Made by a program: the position numbers and the translations under genes. Below are positions 1-7,069 of a DNA stretch of 15,765 nt, piece after piece. A model generated the notes under the pieces. It saw only the letters and a list, made by a program, of their open reading frames with translations, did no database searches and had not been told where the DNA came from. The stretch is taken from assembly GCA_023356515.1 (NCBI GenBank), contig JAKQYG010000041.1:1-15765 (forward strand). The letters run 5' to 3'. This DNA comes from Trichodesmium sp. MAG_R04 (GTDB taxonomy: Bacteria > Cyanobacteriota > Cyanobacteriia > Cyanobacteriales > Microcoleaceae). Within the stretch, counting starts at the first letter, position 1; every line of letters begins with the position of its first letter.

Positions 1-50
1 GAAAACTTTAGTGTTTGGCGATCGCCTAATTTATGTATGAAAAATGCAGG

Positions 51-833
51 TCATACAGTAGGTAATACTACATCAGAATAATCCTTGTAATATGTAAAGA
101 TGCCAGCGCTCATTGCTATACTATGAAGTTCCATAAGTTCACGGGCATAGTTTTCATTTAATCCTTTAAATCTGCCACGGGCACCTTTACTACCAGGAGC
201 AGTATTTAACCAATTATCTAAATAAAATAACATGGCTGGATGATGGGCTGTTGCTCCTAATAAATTACGAAAATTACCAAGTGCATGAGGTCGAATGGCG
301 TCTCTTTCATAAGTACCTACCCAGAGGCGAGTTAAGTTACCTTTATTTACAGAAATATTGAAGTGGTTAAACCAAAAATCAACCATGACTTCTTGTAGTT
401 GTTTATTGCTAAATATCCCTTGAAGTAAACGTGCATTTTCTGATTCTTGCAAAACTTTTCTGATATTTTTATTCATTTCTCTTCGTTGTTTTTGAGTAAA
501 CCTTTTAGCTCCTTTTTTGAGTGGGGGTACAGTTTTTTTATATAATTCTGTTGGTGCTAAGTAGAAGTTAGTTAACTTAGCTATTTTTTGTGTGAGTTGA
601 GGAGATTCTCTAATAGTTTCTGGCCTGAGTTGAGATTTAATAAAGTAATCAATTCCCATAGATTGCACTCTTTCTATATCTCCTGGTCTAGGACCAAAAC
701 TTAGACGATTTAAAACATGAATTGTTTGGCTAGTAATAGATTGACTATCGGCATAGCTAAACTTTGGTAAGCCTAACAAAATAATTAAGCCTAATAACAA
801 AGAGATAATCCAGTGTCGAGAGGCTTTTTTCAT
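51..833 (-). pseudogene. DUF1800 family protein, truncated N-terminal part
   Basis: The 260 residues match the N-terminal half of DUF1800 proteins, which are exported bacterial proteins of unknown biochemical function usually about 450-600 residues long. A signal peptide is visible (residues 1-28, hydrophobic core, likely cut after SYA). It is followed by the family motif HVLNRLSFGPRPGDIERV (39-56), a VDFWFNHFNI block (151-160) and LNENYARELMELH (225-237), which sits near mid-protein in the family. The frame stops at 51-53, but the same frame stays open from base 50 to base 1 and encodes a HKLGDRQTLKF stretch that loosely recalls the downstream family motif with His, Gly-Asp and Lys. This suggests a nonsense mutation or small rearrangement rather than a short gene. 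The ATG at 833 is preceded by a good Shine-Dalgarno site (AGGGGA, 842-847). A truncated but expressed protein cannot be excluded. Confidence 0.7.
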
Positions 834-1187
834 AAATTATTTCCCCTGAAATACTCTAATTTTTTTGATTTACATTATTTAACTTGTATATACTTTTTGG
901 CGATTTTGGCTCTAATTTTATTGCTTTTTGTAAACATTATTTAAGTTTTTATTTACAAAACAATTATAACTCCAATATTTTAATTTTAGCACTACAATAT
1001 TTATCATGCCTGGTAAGCTTTTGTGCATTTATAACAACTGATTTTTATATGCCTCGTTTAAAGAAAAAATCCTTTTAAATTCTAAATTCTCACTTACTAA
1101 TACGCATTTTAAATGAGTATTAGCTTATAATTCGTTTATTCGTGCCATAATGTCTGTCTGGCTTTACCTCAATCCCAGAAACCCTAG
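834..1187. other. Intergenic gap with one near-palindrome
   Basis: This 354-base AT-rich stretch separates two minus-strand genes. A 64-codon frame on the plus strand (884-1078) starts at TTG, has no ribosome binding site and resembles no family, so I do not call it. The one clear structure is the near-perfect 27-base inverted repeat at 1097-1123, downstream of the protease-WD40 gene. Confidence 0.6.
1097..1123. repeat. 27-base near-perfect inverted repeat
   Basis: The arms CTAATAC.CATTT and AAATG.GTATTAG differ from perfect symmetry only at one mismatched pair and the centre base. The repeat lies 65 bases past the stop of the minus-strand protease gene and could end its transcript. No T-run follows in that direction, so a canonical intrinsic terminator is not shown. 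Confidence 0.5.
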
Positions 1188-2891
1188 TTAAGGAACTTTC
1201 CAAATATTAATCTTCCTGTCCCAACCACCACTAACTATTGTTTGACCATCTGGACTAATTGCTACTGCACTAATATAACTGCTGTGTCCACTTAAACTTC
1301 TTTTTAATTTACCTGTACTTAGTTCCCAAAATTTTATTGTTTTATCCCAACTACCACTAATTAAAGTTTTTCCATTAGGCGTAATAACTATTGACCAAAC
1401 TCCATCTAAATGTTCTTTTAAACTATGAATTAATTTACCTGTCTGTAAGTTCCAAATATTAATTATACCATCACTACTACTACTAACTAAGCTCTGACTA
1501 TTAGAACTGAAAACTACAGATAAAATTGAGAGAGAATTAGTACTGATAGTACGAACCACTTGAGCTGTTTTCAAATTCCACAATTTAATCATATTATCCT
1601 TACTGCCACTAGCTAAAAATTGCCCATCTGGACTAATAGCGATCGCATTGACTATCTCAGAATGTCCTTCTAAGGTTTGCAGCAACTCTCCACTACCCAA
1701 ATTCCAAATTTTAATAGTTCCATCCCAACTCCCACTGGCAAAAATTTTACCGTTGGGAGCGATCGCAACTCCATCTACCACATCAGTATGTCCTGGAATA
1801 GTTCGCACCAAGATAATATCAGTGATATTTTTATTCTTAGGTAGTTTCCATATTTTAATAGTTTTGTCATCACTACCACTGATAACGAATTGTTCATCAG
1901 GAGTCACGGCAACTGAGTTTACTGAATCTGGATGTGCTTTCCAGATAGCTATAATTTCTGCATTCTTAATATCCCAAACTGAAATCATACCATTACTGCT
2001 ACCTATAACAATGTAAGCATTTAAAGCAACTATAGAATTCACTATACCACTAATTTCATTGGTAATTGCTTTTGCAAGAGTAAAGTTGAGAGCAGTTTTG
2101 GTGTCATCTTCTTTCATGGAAGTATTTGTAGGAACATAATTTGTTGTTTCTGCTGTACTAACTGGGGTTTGAACAGTTGGCAATGAAACCCTTTGTCGCC
2201 AGTTCCAAAAAGTATTAATTTCAATACCTCCTGAGACAATAACATCAGAGTTTTCTTGCAACTTGACAATACCATTAATAGCTACTAAGCCACCTTTTTC
2301 ATTCAATACAGGTCCACCACTCATCCCCGCTCTGACTAAATTATCATATAGTAAACTATAACCAGCGACAGGTTCCTGACGATCTCTCACTACTCCTGCA
2401 GTGCTAAGAAAAATTCGTTGCTGGAGATTACTGCCAGAACGAGGCCATCCCCCTACAAATACTTTTGTTCCAGGAACTAACTGAGTTGGGTCTCCTTTTT
2501 CGGCAATGGGGTAGTTTTGAGAACTACTAAATGGTATGATCGCTAAGTCTACATTTGGCACTTGTTTGACTAGGGTATAGTAAACTGGGTGCATTTTTCC
2601 ATCAGGTGTACGTAGTTGGTAATCTCCTACTTTATTAACAACGTGCCAGTTAGTCAGTACATAATATGTGTCTCCTTGTTTTTCAACAATTACTCCTGAA
2701 CCACTGCTGTTTTGTCCGTCAATTCTAACTGTAATTGCTGCGGCAATTTTGTTAATTTCTGATTCTGTTGAGCCAAGAGTAATTTTTGGTGTTATTAGCA
2801 CATTAGCAGTGGTGATACTAACTATATTTGTGATATTTATATTGAGTAAGTTGCTAATAGTAATTATGACAATGCTTCTCTTTAAATTCAT
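1188..2891 (-). CDS. Trypsin-like serine protease fused to a seven-bladed WD40 propeller
   Basis: The 567-residue protein has a hydrophobic N-terminus (about 1-30, probable signal peptide), a trypsin-like S1 protease domain (about 45-235) and a C-terminal WD40 propeller (about 270-567). The catalytic triad is visible as His83 in TNWHVV, Asp115 in VDLAII and Ser191 in GMSGGP, so the protease looks active. Seven blades can be counted by their ends: ISVWDI, IKIWKL, IKIWNL, IKLWNL, INIWNL, IKFWEL and INIWKV. That is enough for one closed propeller. Several blades carry GH and SPDGQ motifs. A Thr/Ser-rich linker (about 236-268) joins the two halves. The propeller presumably binds a partner or substrate for the protease, which would act outside the cytoplasmic membrane if the signal is real. 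No Shine-Dalgarno site precedes the ATG. A TATAAT lies 18-23 bases upstream. Domain identity is secure; the substrate is unknown. Confidence 0.92.
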   Translation of the reverse strand: MNLKRSIVIITISNLLNINITNIVSITTANVLITPKITLGSTESEINKIAAAITVRIDGQNSSGSGVIVEKQGDTYYVLTNWHVVNKVGDYQLRTPDGKMHPVYYTLVKQVPNVDLAIIPFSSSQNYPIAEKGDPTQLVPGTKVFVGGWPRSGSNLQQRIFLSTAGVVRDRQEPVAGYSLLYDNLVRAGMSGGPVLNEKGGLVAINGIVKLQENSDVIVSGGIEINTFWNWRQRVSLPTVQTPVSTAETTNYVPTNTSMKEDDTKTALNFTLAKAITNEISGIVNSIVALNAYIVIGSSNGMISVWDIKNAEIIAIWKAHPDSVNSVAVTPDEQFVISGSDDKTIKIWKLPKNKNITDIILVRTIPGHTDVVDGVAIAPNGKIFASGSWDGTIKIWNLGSGELLQTLEGHSEIVNAIAISPDGQFLASGSKDNMIKLWNLKTAQVVRTISTNSLSILSVVFSSNSQSLVSSSSDGIINIWNLQTGKLIHSLKEHLDGVWSIVITPNGKTLISGSWDKTIKFWELSTGKLKRSLSGHSSYISAVAISPDGQTIVSGGWDRKINIWKVP

Positions 2892-2908
2892 TTTTTTTAG
2901 TTATATAG

Positions 2909-2914
2909 ATTATA
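2909..2914 (-). promoter_or_regulatory. Possible -10 box of the protease-WD40 gene
   Basis: On the minus strand this reads TATAAT, 18-23 bases before the ATG of the protease-WD40 gene. I see no convincing -35 box at the expected spacing and the whole stretch is AT-rich, so chance is possible. Confidence 0.3.
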
Positions 2915-3100
2915 ATATAGCAATCCTATTTTATTCATATATAGACCAGCAAATCACTTGTTAAAATGGTGCGTTATACTCCCCCCCTTTTTTTTTGCTA
3001 ATACACCCTAACTAAAGTAATAATATGATAGCATATTAATCAAATTTACAAAACCGCCTTGGAAGAGCGATCGCTCAAACTCAACTTTTATGTGACAATT

Positions 3101-3512
3101 ATGAAAATTGCAATTGCTCAACTTAATCCTGTTATTGGCGATATTTTAGGCAATGCCAAATTAATCTTGGATGCTGCACAAAAAGCACAAAATTTAGATG
3201 CTAAGTTAATTATAACTCCAGAATTATCATTAATAGATTATCCCCCACGAGATTTATTAATTTATCCTAGTTTGATAGAAAGAATTAGAAAAATTATCCA
3301 AATATTTGCCATCAGAAATAGCAGTTTTAGTAGGAACTGTAACCTTCAATTCTCAAGCCTCTAATACAGGAGAAAAATTACTATTTAATAGTGCAGTCTT
3401 ATTAACAAATGGCAAAATCAAACAAATATTTCATAAACAACTTTTGCCCACTTATGATGTATTTGATAAAGGAGGGCAGAATTTAAACGTAGACAAGCAG
3501 CCCCTGATTTGA
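3101..3512 (+). pseudogene. nadE: nadE (glutamine-dependent NAD+ synthetase) 5' remnant, frameshifted and truncated
   Basis: The first frame from the ATG at 3101 encodes MKIAIAQLNPVIGD, then TPELSLIDYPPRDLLIYPSL. This is the start of the nitrilase-like glutaminase domain of NadE, which makes NAD+ from deamido-NAD+, ATP and glutamine; the Glu of TPELS is a catalytic residue of that fold. The family sequence then continues in another frame, joined between about 3279 and 3300: KYLPSEIAVLVGTV, then FNSAVLL and KIKQIFHKQLLPTYDVFD, up to a stop at 3510-3512. About 137 of the usual roughly 560 residues remain, and the whole synthetase domain is missing. One shift of frame plus a 3' deletion makes this a dead copy. 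An intact nadE should exist elsewhere, since the function is essential. Confidence 0.85.
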
Positions 3513-3581
3513 AAATTAGCGATCGCGCCTTTGGCACAGGTTGGCGGATGCTTATTGCTAAAAATTATCTTAAGGACTCGT

Positions 3582-3610
3582 GTCAAAATAACCTGAACAG
3601 TTTTTTTGAC
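3582..3610. repeat. Hairpin with 11-bp stem
   Basis: GTCAAAATAAC (3582-3592) pairs with GTTTTTTTGAC (3600-3610), one mismatch, around the loop CTGAACA. It lies 70 bases after the end of the nadE remnant. It could be an old terminator or the folded end of a small mobile element; the sequence alone does not decide. Confidence 0.5.
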
Positions 3611-3827
3611 GAAAGATAGATTTGACAATTCATTTCAGATTAAATTTGTACAACTTACTTTTTACATGGCTCCTAACAATTAAATATTCTTAGTGAGAGC
3701 ATCTTGCTCGCGTTCATTATCCCTCCACTTTGGTAGAATATGGTGCCAGAATAATTACAGCAAATTCCCAGTAGACGAAGTACAGATATTAGAAATTGAA
3801 TGTTCTCAGTGCAGTCTGCACTCAACT

Positions 3828-3858
3828 CAAATATTCCATTTTGAATTTTGAATATTTG
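3828..3858. repeat. Hairpin just past the oxygenase gene, possible terminator
   Basis: CAAATATTC (3828-3836) and GAATATTTG (3850-3858) form a perfect 9-bp stem with a 13-base loop holding the TTTTGAATTTTGAAT repeat. It starts 16 bases beyond the stop of the minus-strand oxygenase gene. It lacks a following T-run on the minus strand, so the terminator role is only suggested by position. Confidence 0.4.
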
Positions 3859-3873
3859 CTCCTTCTTCTCTCT

Positions 3874-4791
3874 TCAAGAAACCAATCTTCTAATCCAACC
3901 ATTAACAGTAAACCGACTATTTTCAAATGCTTGAGAAGGGCAAATTACAGGCATTACTTCATGTCGGGAACGGCTGTTAAAAAAGACAATTGAATTATTA
4001 ACAGGTGTAATAGTCTTATAATTCTGATGAGTTATTGCTCCACCACCTTTAAATTCAGTATCATAAATTCTCAATTCACCTCCAGAAAAAGCCTTAGGTT
4101 CTTGATAAAAATAATAAACATAAGTAATTTCTCGACTAGCAGTTTTTTCACTACCCGCATCGTTATGAATTTTGTAATAGCATCCATCATTATGCGCCGT
4201 TAGTTGCACTTCAATTTCTGATATCTCAAAGGGACGAAACTTTAGTTTAATTAATATTTCTGGTAATATTTCTAATATTTTGCTTTCAATAAGTGCTGAT
4301 AATTCGGGAAAATTTTGTGGAAATAGTACATAAGATTGGCGATATTTATCTGCTTTAGTTGTTGTGGTTGATTCAATATATTTTTCCTGTTTCTTAATTG
4401 CTTCCTCTATCGCTTTTTGATTTTTTTCAGGTAATAAAAAGTTTGTAAATTCCACATAATTAGCAGGTAAGAAATTAGGACTTGCCTGTATTTTTTTTGG
4501 GATTTCAGTAAATAAGTTTGTTTCTAAATTATTTACCTGTAATTGATTTATTTGTTGTTGAGCTTCGGATACTAATGTAGCTGATAAATGATTTTTTTGA
4601 GATAAAATACCTGTCATCTCTATGATTTTCAAGGCTACTGTTGCTCGTTCTTGTGCAGAAAGTTGTTTATTTTTAAGAATTTCTTCTAAAGTGTCAATTG
4701 ACTGGAGCAGTAATTTATTTACTCTTTCTGTGGTAACAATATTGTGCTGATTAAAATTGCTATTTTTATTTCCTTTTGGTTCTGTGTGCAT
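3874..4791 (-). CDS. 2OG-Fe(II) oxygenase, prolyl-4-hydroxylase-like
   Basis: The C-terminal 110 residues of this 305-residue protein form a P4Hc-type double-stranded beta-helix. Iron ligands are visible as the HxD pair His209/Asp211 (KIHNDAG) and distal His277 (SRHEVMPV), with the 2-oxoglutarate-binding Arg293 in RFTVNGW. The spacing is normal and the enzyme should be active. Such enzymes use O2 and 2-oxoglutarate to hydroxylate a protein side chain or small molecule; the substrate cannot be read here. The SGGELRIYD stretch (236-244) is also typical. Residues 1-180 do not belong to the catalytic fold. About 24-63 looks like a short amphipathic helical module (LLLQSIDTLEEIL then ERATVALKIIEMTG) found in many bacterial proteins. 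No signal peptide is seen, so it is cytoplasmic. The gene diverges from the nucleoside hydrolase gene. No Shine-Dalgarno site is visible before the ATG. Confidence 0.88.
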   Translation of the reverse strand: MHTEPKGNKNSNFNQHNIVTTERVNKLLLQSIDTLEEILKNKQLSAQERATVALKIIEMTGILSQKNHLSATLVSEAQQQINQLQVNNLETNLFTEIPKKIQASPNFLPANYVEFTNFLLPEKNQKAIEEAIKKQEKYIESTTTTKADKYRQSYVLFPQNFPELSALIESKILEILPEILIKLKFRPFEISEIEVQLTAHNDGCYYKIHNDAGSEKTASREITYVYYFYQEPKAFSGGELRIYDTEFKGGGAITHQNYKTITPVNNSIVFFNSRSRHEVMPVICPSQAFENSRFTVNGWIRRLVS

Positions 4792-5016
4792 AATAAAACT
4801 TGATAATTTACTGGAGGTTTAATAACCCTTTACGTTCATAGTTTATCTTAACAGCATTTTCCCAAGTCATAAAGTACGTATATCGATAGTTTTAGAGACT
4901 AGGAAGTAGGGAAAATGAAGATTAGGATAGGAAAAAAGGAAAAAAGTAAAAAATATTTACATATTCTTCCTTTGAAAGACTATATAATTCTGATTGAAAT
5001 TTCATTTTTAATATCT

Positions 5017-5940
5017 ATGCCCAAAAAACTTGTATTAATGGATCATGACGGTGCTGTAGATGATTTTCTCTCCACTATTTTACTAATGACTATGGAAAAT
5101 ATTCAACCTTTAGGAGTAATTGTAACACCGGCTGATTGTTATATTAAACCTGCAATTAGTGCCACTCGAAAAATTTTAGATTTAATGGGGTGTTCTGATG
5201 TTCCGGTAGCAGAAAGTACAGTGCGTGGAGTTAACCCCTTTCCAGTTTTATTTAGAAGAGACTCTTTTGCAGTTGACCATTTTCCAATTTTAAATGAGAA
5301 GGAAAATATCGATACTATTTTAGTTTCTGAACCTGGTCAAAATTTTATGGTAAGAGTTTTAAAATCTGCACCAAAACCTGTCACATTAATGGTAACTGGC
5401 CCTTTAACAACTGTTGCTACAGCTTTAGATATTGCTCCAGAAATTGAGTCAAAAATTCAAGAAATTGTGTGGATGGGTGGTGCATTGAATGTACCGGGGA
5501 ATGTAAGTAAAGAGATGGAACCTGGTCAAGATATGTCTGCTGAATGGAACGCTTATTGGGACCCATTTGCTATTGACAGGGTTTGGCAAACTCAAATTCC
5601 TATTGTACTTTGCTCATTGGATATTACTAATAATGTTCCCCTAACTTCAGAATTTTCTCACAAATTAGGCAGGCAAAGAAAGTATCCTATTTCTGATTTT
5701 GCCGGACAATGCTATGCGTTGGCAATTTCTCAGGATTATTATTTTTGGGATATTTTAGCAACTTCTTACTTAGCACATCCAGAATTTTATCAACTGAAAG
5801 AATGGGAAACTGTAGTTGTTACCAAAGGTATCAGTCAAGGTCGGATAAAAGTAGAAAATGGTGGACGGAAAATTATGGCAATGGAAAAGGTGGATAAAGA
5901 GAGTTTTTACAATTATATTCTCCAACAATGGGCAAGGTAG
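5017..5940 (+). CDS. Nucleoside hydrolase, IAG (purine-preferring) type
   Basis: This enzyme would cleave ribonucleosides to base plus ribose in nucleoside salvage. Counted from the ATG at 5017 it has 307 residues, the family's usual size. The Ca2+/ribose site is present: DHDGAVDD (Asp9, Asp11, Asp15, Asp16), VTGPLT (126-131), EWN (176-178) and Asp245 in YYFWDILA. Where inosine-uridine enzymes have His before the last Asp, this one has Trp244. As I recall, the trypanosome purine-specific IAG enzyme has Trp there too, stacking on the base. NPFPVLFRRD (73-82) also fits that type, with Phe where its other stacking Trp would be. The frame is open 34 codons further to an ATG at 4915 that has a purine-rich AGGAAGTAGGG upstream. 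That extension is Lys-rich, unlike any family start, so I chose 5017; this start lacks a clear Shine-Dalgarno site. Confidence 0.88.
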   Translation: MPKKLVLMDHDGAVDDFLSTILLMTMENIQPLGVIVTPADCYIKPAISATRKILDLMGCSDVPVAESTVRGVNPFPVLFRRDSFAVDHFPILNEKENIDTILVSEPGQNFMVRVLKSAPKPVTLMVTGPLTTVATALDIAPEIESKIQEIVWMGGALNVPGNVSKEMEPGQDMSAEWNAYWDPFAIDRVWQTQIPIVLCSLDITNNVPLTSEFSHKLGRQRKYPISDFAGQCYALAISQDYYFWDILATSYLAHPEFYQLKEWETVVVTKGISQGRIKVENGGRKIMAMEKVDKESFYNYILQQWAR

Positions 5941-5956
5941 AGCTAATTAACTGGAA

Positions 5957-5986
5957 TATAGCACTACAAAAAAGTGTTCGGACATT
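5957..5986 (+). repeat. Solo end of the TATAGC/GTTAGGACATT repeat family
   Basis: This 30-base copy starts TATAGCACTACAAAAAA and ends GTTCGGACATT. It matches the left end of the element at 12367 at 24 of 30 positions by my alignment. I find no partner end nearby, so it is a single remnant end. It lies 17 bases after the nucleoside hydrolase stop. Confidence 0.6.
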
Positions 5987-6071
5987 GATATAATTAAAAT
6001 CCTTTATAATCAATACTTTTGACTTGAGCTGATGGCTAAATACTTGAAGCTTAAAGCTATATAATACTTTG

Positions 6072-6078
6072 AGGGGAG
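6072..6078 (+). promoter_or_regulatory. Shine-Dalgarno site of the DUF3318 gene
   Basis: AGGGGAG sits 7 bases before the ATG at 6086 and fixes this start. It is one of the few strong ribosome binding sites in the window. Confidence 0.7.
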
Positions 6079-6085
6079 TTAAAAT

Positions 6086-6697
6086 ATGGACTATGAACTT
6101 TCTGAAACTAGCCGTTTATTAGACATTATGTCTGCTTCTGGTCGAATGATGACAAAAATAGTGGGGAAACAAGACCAAACTACAATTATTCAAACGACTT
6201 TTCCTACACCTTGGAACAACCACCGGGTCATATATCTAAATTTTGATTTATGGATGAATTTACCCAAAGCACAAAGAGATTTAATTATGTTGCGAACTGT
6301 GAGTTGGTTAGGTAAAATTCAATGGTTTAAGCCTAGCATAAATCAAGGCATTTTTGGAGTTGGGATAGTAGGAATTATATCTCAATTAATAGAAGCAGAT
6401 TTGATTGGCATATTAGTTTCTAGTAGTTTAACTACAATAGGTTTAATTAGAATTTGGCAAAGTAACCATAATACAGAAGCAGAATTAGCAGCAGATGAAA
6501 TGGCAATTCGAGTGGCAACTAGACGAGGTTATGAAGCACCTTCAGCAGCTAATCATTTATTACAGGGAATTGAAAATGTTGCCAAAATTGAAGGGCGGAA
6601 TAATTTTCATTTTGCTGAGCTGATTAGGTCTCAAAATTTAAAAGCGATCGCTGGCTTATCTCCAGTAGGAGTGCCAGAAAGAGTGAGGAAAGAATAA
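6086..6697 (+). CDS. DUF3318 family membrane protein
   Basis: The 203-residue protein matches what I know of DUF3318, a family restricted mostly to cyanobacteria, with no assigned function. Landmarks are the N-terminal LLDIMSASGRMMTKIV (11-26), FDLWMNLPKAQRDLIMLRTVSWL (53-75), two adjacent hydrophobic segments (about 88-102 and 104-123, likely a membrane hairpin), TEAELAADEMAIRVATRRGYE (130-150) and the C-terminal LIRSQNLKAIAGLSPVGVPE (179-198). The layout recalls M48 zinc peptidases, where a helix with E-x-x-AD follows membrane segments. Here the HExxH site is absent: its place is taken by RDLIMLRT. Catalysis is therefore not expected; that comparison is inference. The gene stands alone with a strong Shine-Dalgarno site. 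Length is typical and nothing seems broken. Confidence 0.78.
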   Translation: MDYELSETSRLLDIMSASGRMMTKIVGKQDQTTIIQTTFPTPWNNHRVIYLNFDLWMNLPKAQRDLIMLRTVSWLGKIQWFKPSINQGIFGVGIVGIISQLIEADLIGILVSSSLTTIGLIRIWQSNHNTEAELAADEMAIRVATRRGYEAPSAANHLLQGIENVAKIEGRNNFHFAELIRSQNLKAIAGLSPVGVPERVRKE

Positions 6698-6790
6698 TTT
6701 TACTGGGGGCATCTTTCTCCCTGGGAAGTCAGGAGTCTGACAAGAGTAAGTATTCTGCGTTTCTCGACTTTTCAAGCTGTATCCTTAGCA

Positions 6791-6819
6791 GTTAGGGACA
6801 TTGCATGGAACATACCTAC
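6791..6819. repeat. Degenerate copy of the GTAGGGAC palindrome
   Basis: Read on the plus strand it runs TTAGGGACATTGCATG then GAACATACCTAC. It aligns with the perfect 28-base palindrome at 11871-11898 with only a few substitutions and one extra base. The substitutions break the pairing between its two halves, so this looks like an older, decayed copy. Confidence 0.6.
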
Positions 6820-6856
6820 TAGCCAGGCTTAGGACTACAAACATGCTACATTTTTT

Positions 6857-6905
6857 TTTAGCAATTAAGGTAGATTATATCATGTTAATATAAATAATTG
6901 CTAAA
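6857..6905. repeat. 11-bp perfect inverted repeat preceded by T9
   Basis: TTTAGCAATTA (6857-6867) and TAATTGCTAAA (6895-6905) are perfect inverse copies around 27 AT-rich bases. A run of nine T ends at 6859. The site lies between convergent genes and might end transcription from either side, or be a tiny MITE. Confidence 0.5.
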
Positions 6906-6941
6906 TCGTTGACTCCTGTTGAGCACTATAATTTTCTTCTT

Positions 6942-6965
6942 AATCCCCAAAAAGGGGGGGGGATT
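6942..6965. repeat. AATCCCC/GGGGATT inverted repeat with G9 tract
   Basis: AATCCCC (6942-6948) and GGGGATT (6959-6965) enclose A5 and extra G, giving a run of nine G at 6954-6962. It resembles the common cyanobacterial AATCCCCCTT...AAGGGGGATT spacer repeat. A matching half-like tract, C7 then T9, lies at 2981-2996. Confidence 0.45.
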
Positions 6966-7069
6966 GACTTTTAGCTTATATTTTTATACTACATTTATCG
7001 TACAGAATGTAGATTGTTTAGCAAACATTGATCACCCTTAGTTTCACTAAGCGATCGCTTACCTTCTAG

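Larger units (their letters stand above)
3513..3873. other. Non-coding stretch after the nadE remnant, with hairpins
   Basis: I find no continuation of nadE here. The stretch holds an 11-bp stem hairpin (3582-3610), a short inverted motif GAGCATCTTGCTC (3697-3709) of the kind often scattered in cyanobacterial gaps, a 15-base odd palindrome AGTGCAGTCTGCACT (3808-3822) and a 9-bp stem hairpin (3828-3858). A frame of about 40 codons after 3490 resembles no family I know. Confidence 0.5.
6698..7069. other. Repeat-rich gap between convergent genes
   Basis: This 372-base gap between the convergent DUF3318 and GHL10 genes holds no gene I can support. It contains a small hairpin GTCAG/CTGAC (6728-6741), a degenerate copy of the GTAGGGAC palindrome (6791-6819), an 11-bp inverted repeat with a T9 run (6851-6905), an AATCCCC/GGGGATT structure with a G9 run (6942-6965) and an extended HIP1 palindrome TAAGCGATCGCTTA (7048-7061) right past the GHL10 stop. 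Confidence 0.6.

Noticed and set aside
884..1078. 64-codon plus-strand open frame
   Set aside because: TTG start, no ribosome binding site, very AT-rich sequence with Phe/Tyr/Leu/Asn bias typical of translated spacer DNA, no family resemblance.
3796..3993. 65-codon plus-strand open frame
   Set aside because: TTG start; it overlaps the well-supported oxygenase gene on the other strand and a hairpin.
4915..5016. 34-codon N-terminal extension of the nucleoside hydrolase
   Set aside because: The purine-rich site before 4915 is tempting, but the Lys-rich extension has no counterpart in the family, whose members begin a few residues before the DxD motif. Kept as an alternative start only.
6005..6065. 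Two TATAAT strings as promoters of the DUF3318 gene
   Set aside because: The one at 6060 would start transcription inside the Shine-Dalgarno site, and neither has a -35 box at proper spacing; AT-rich DNA makes such strings likely by chance.
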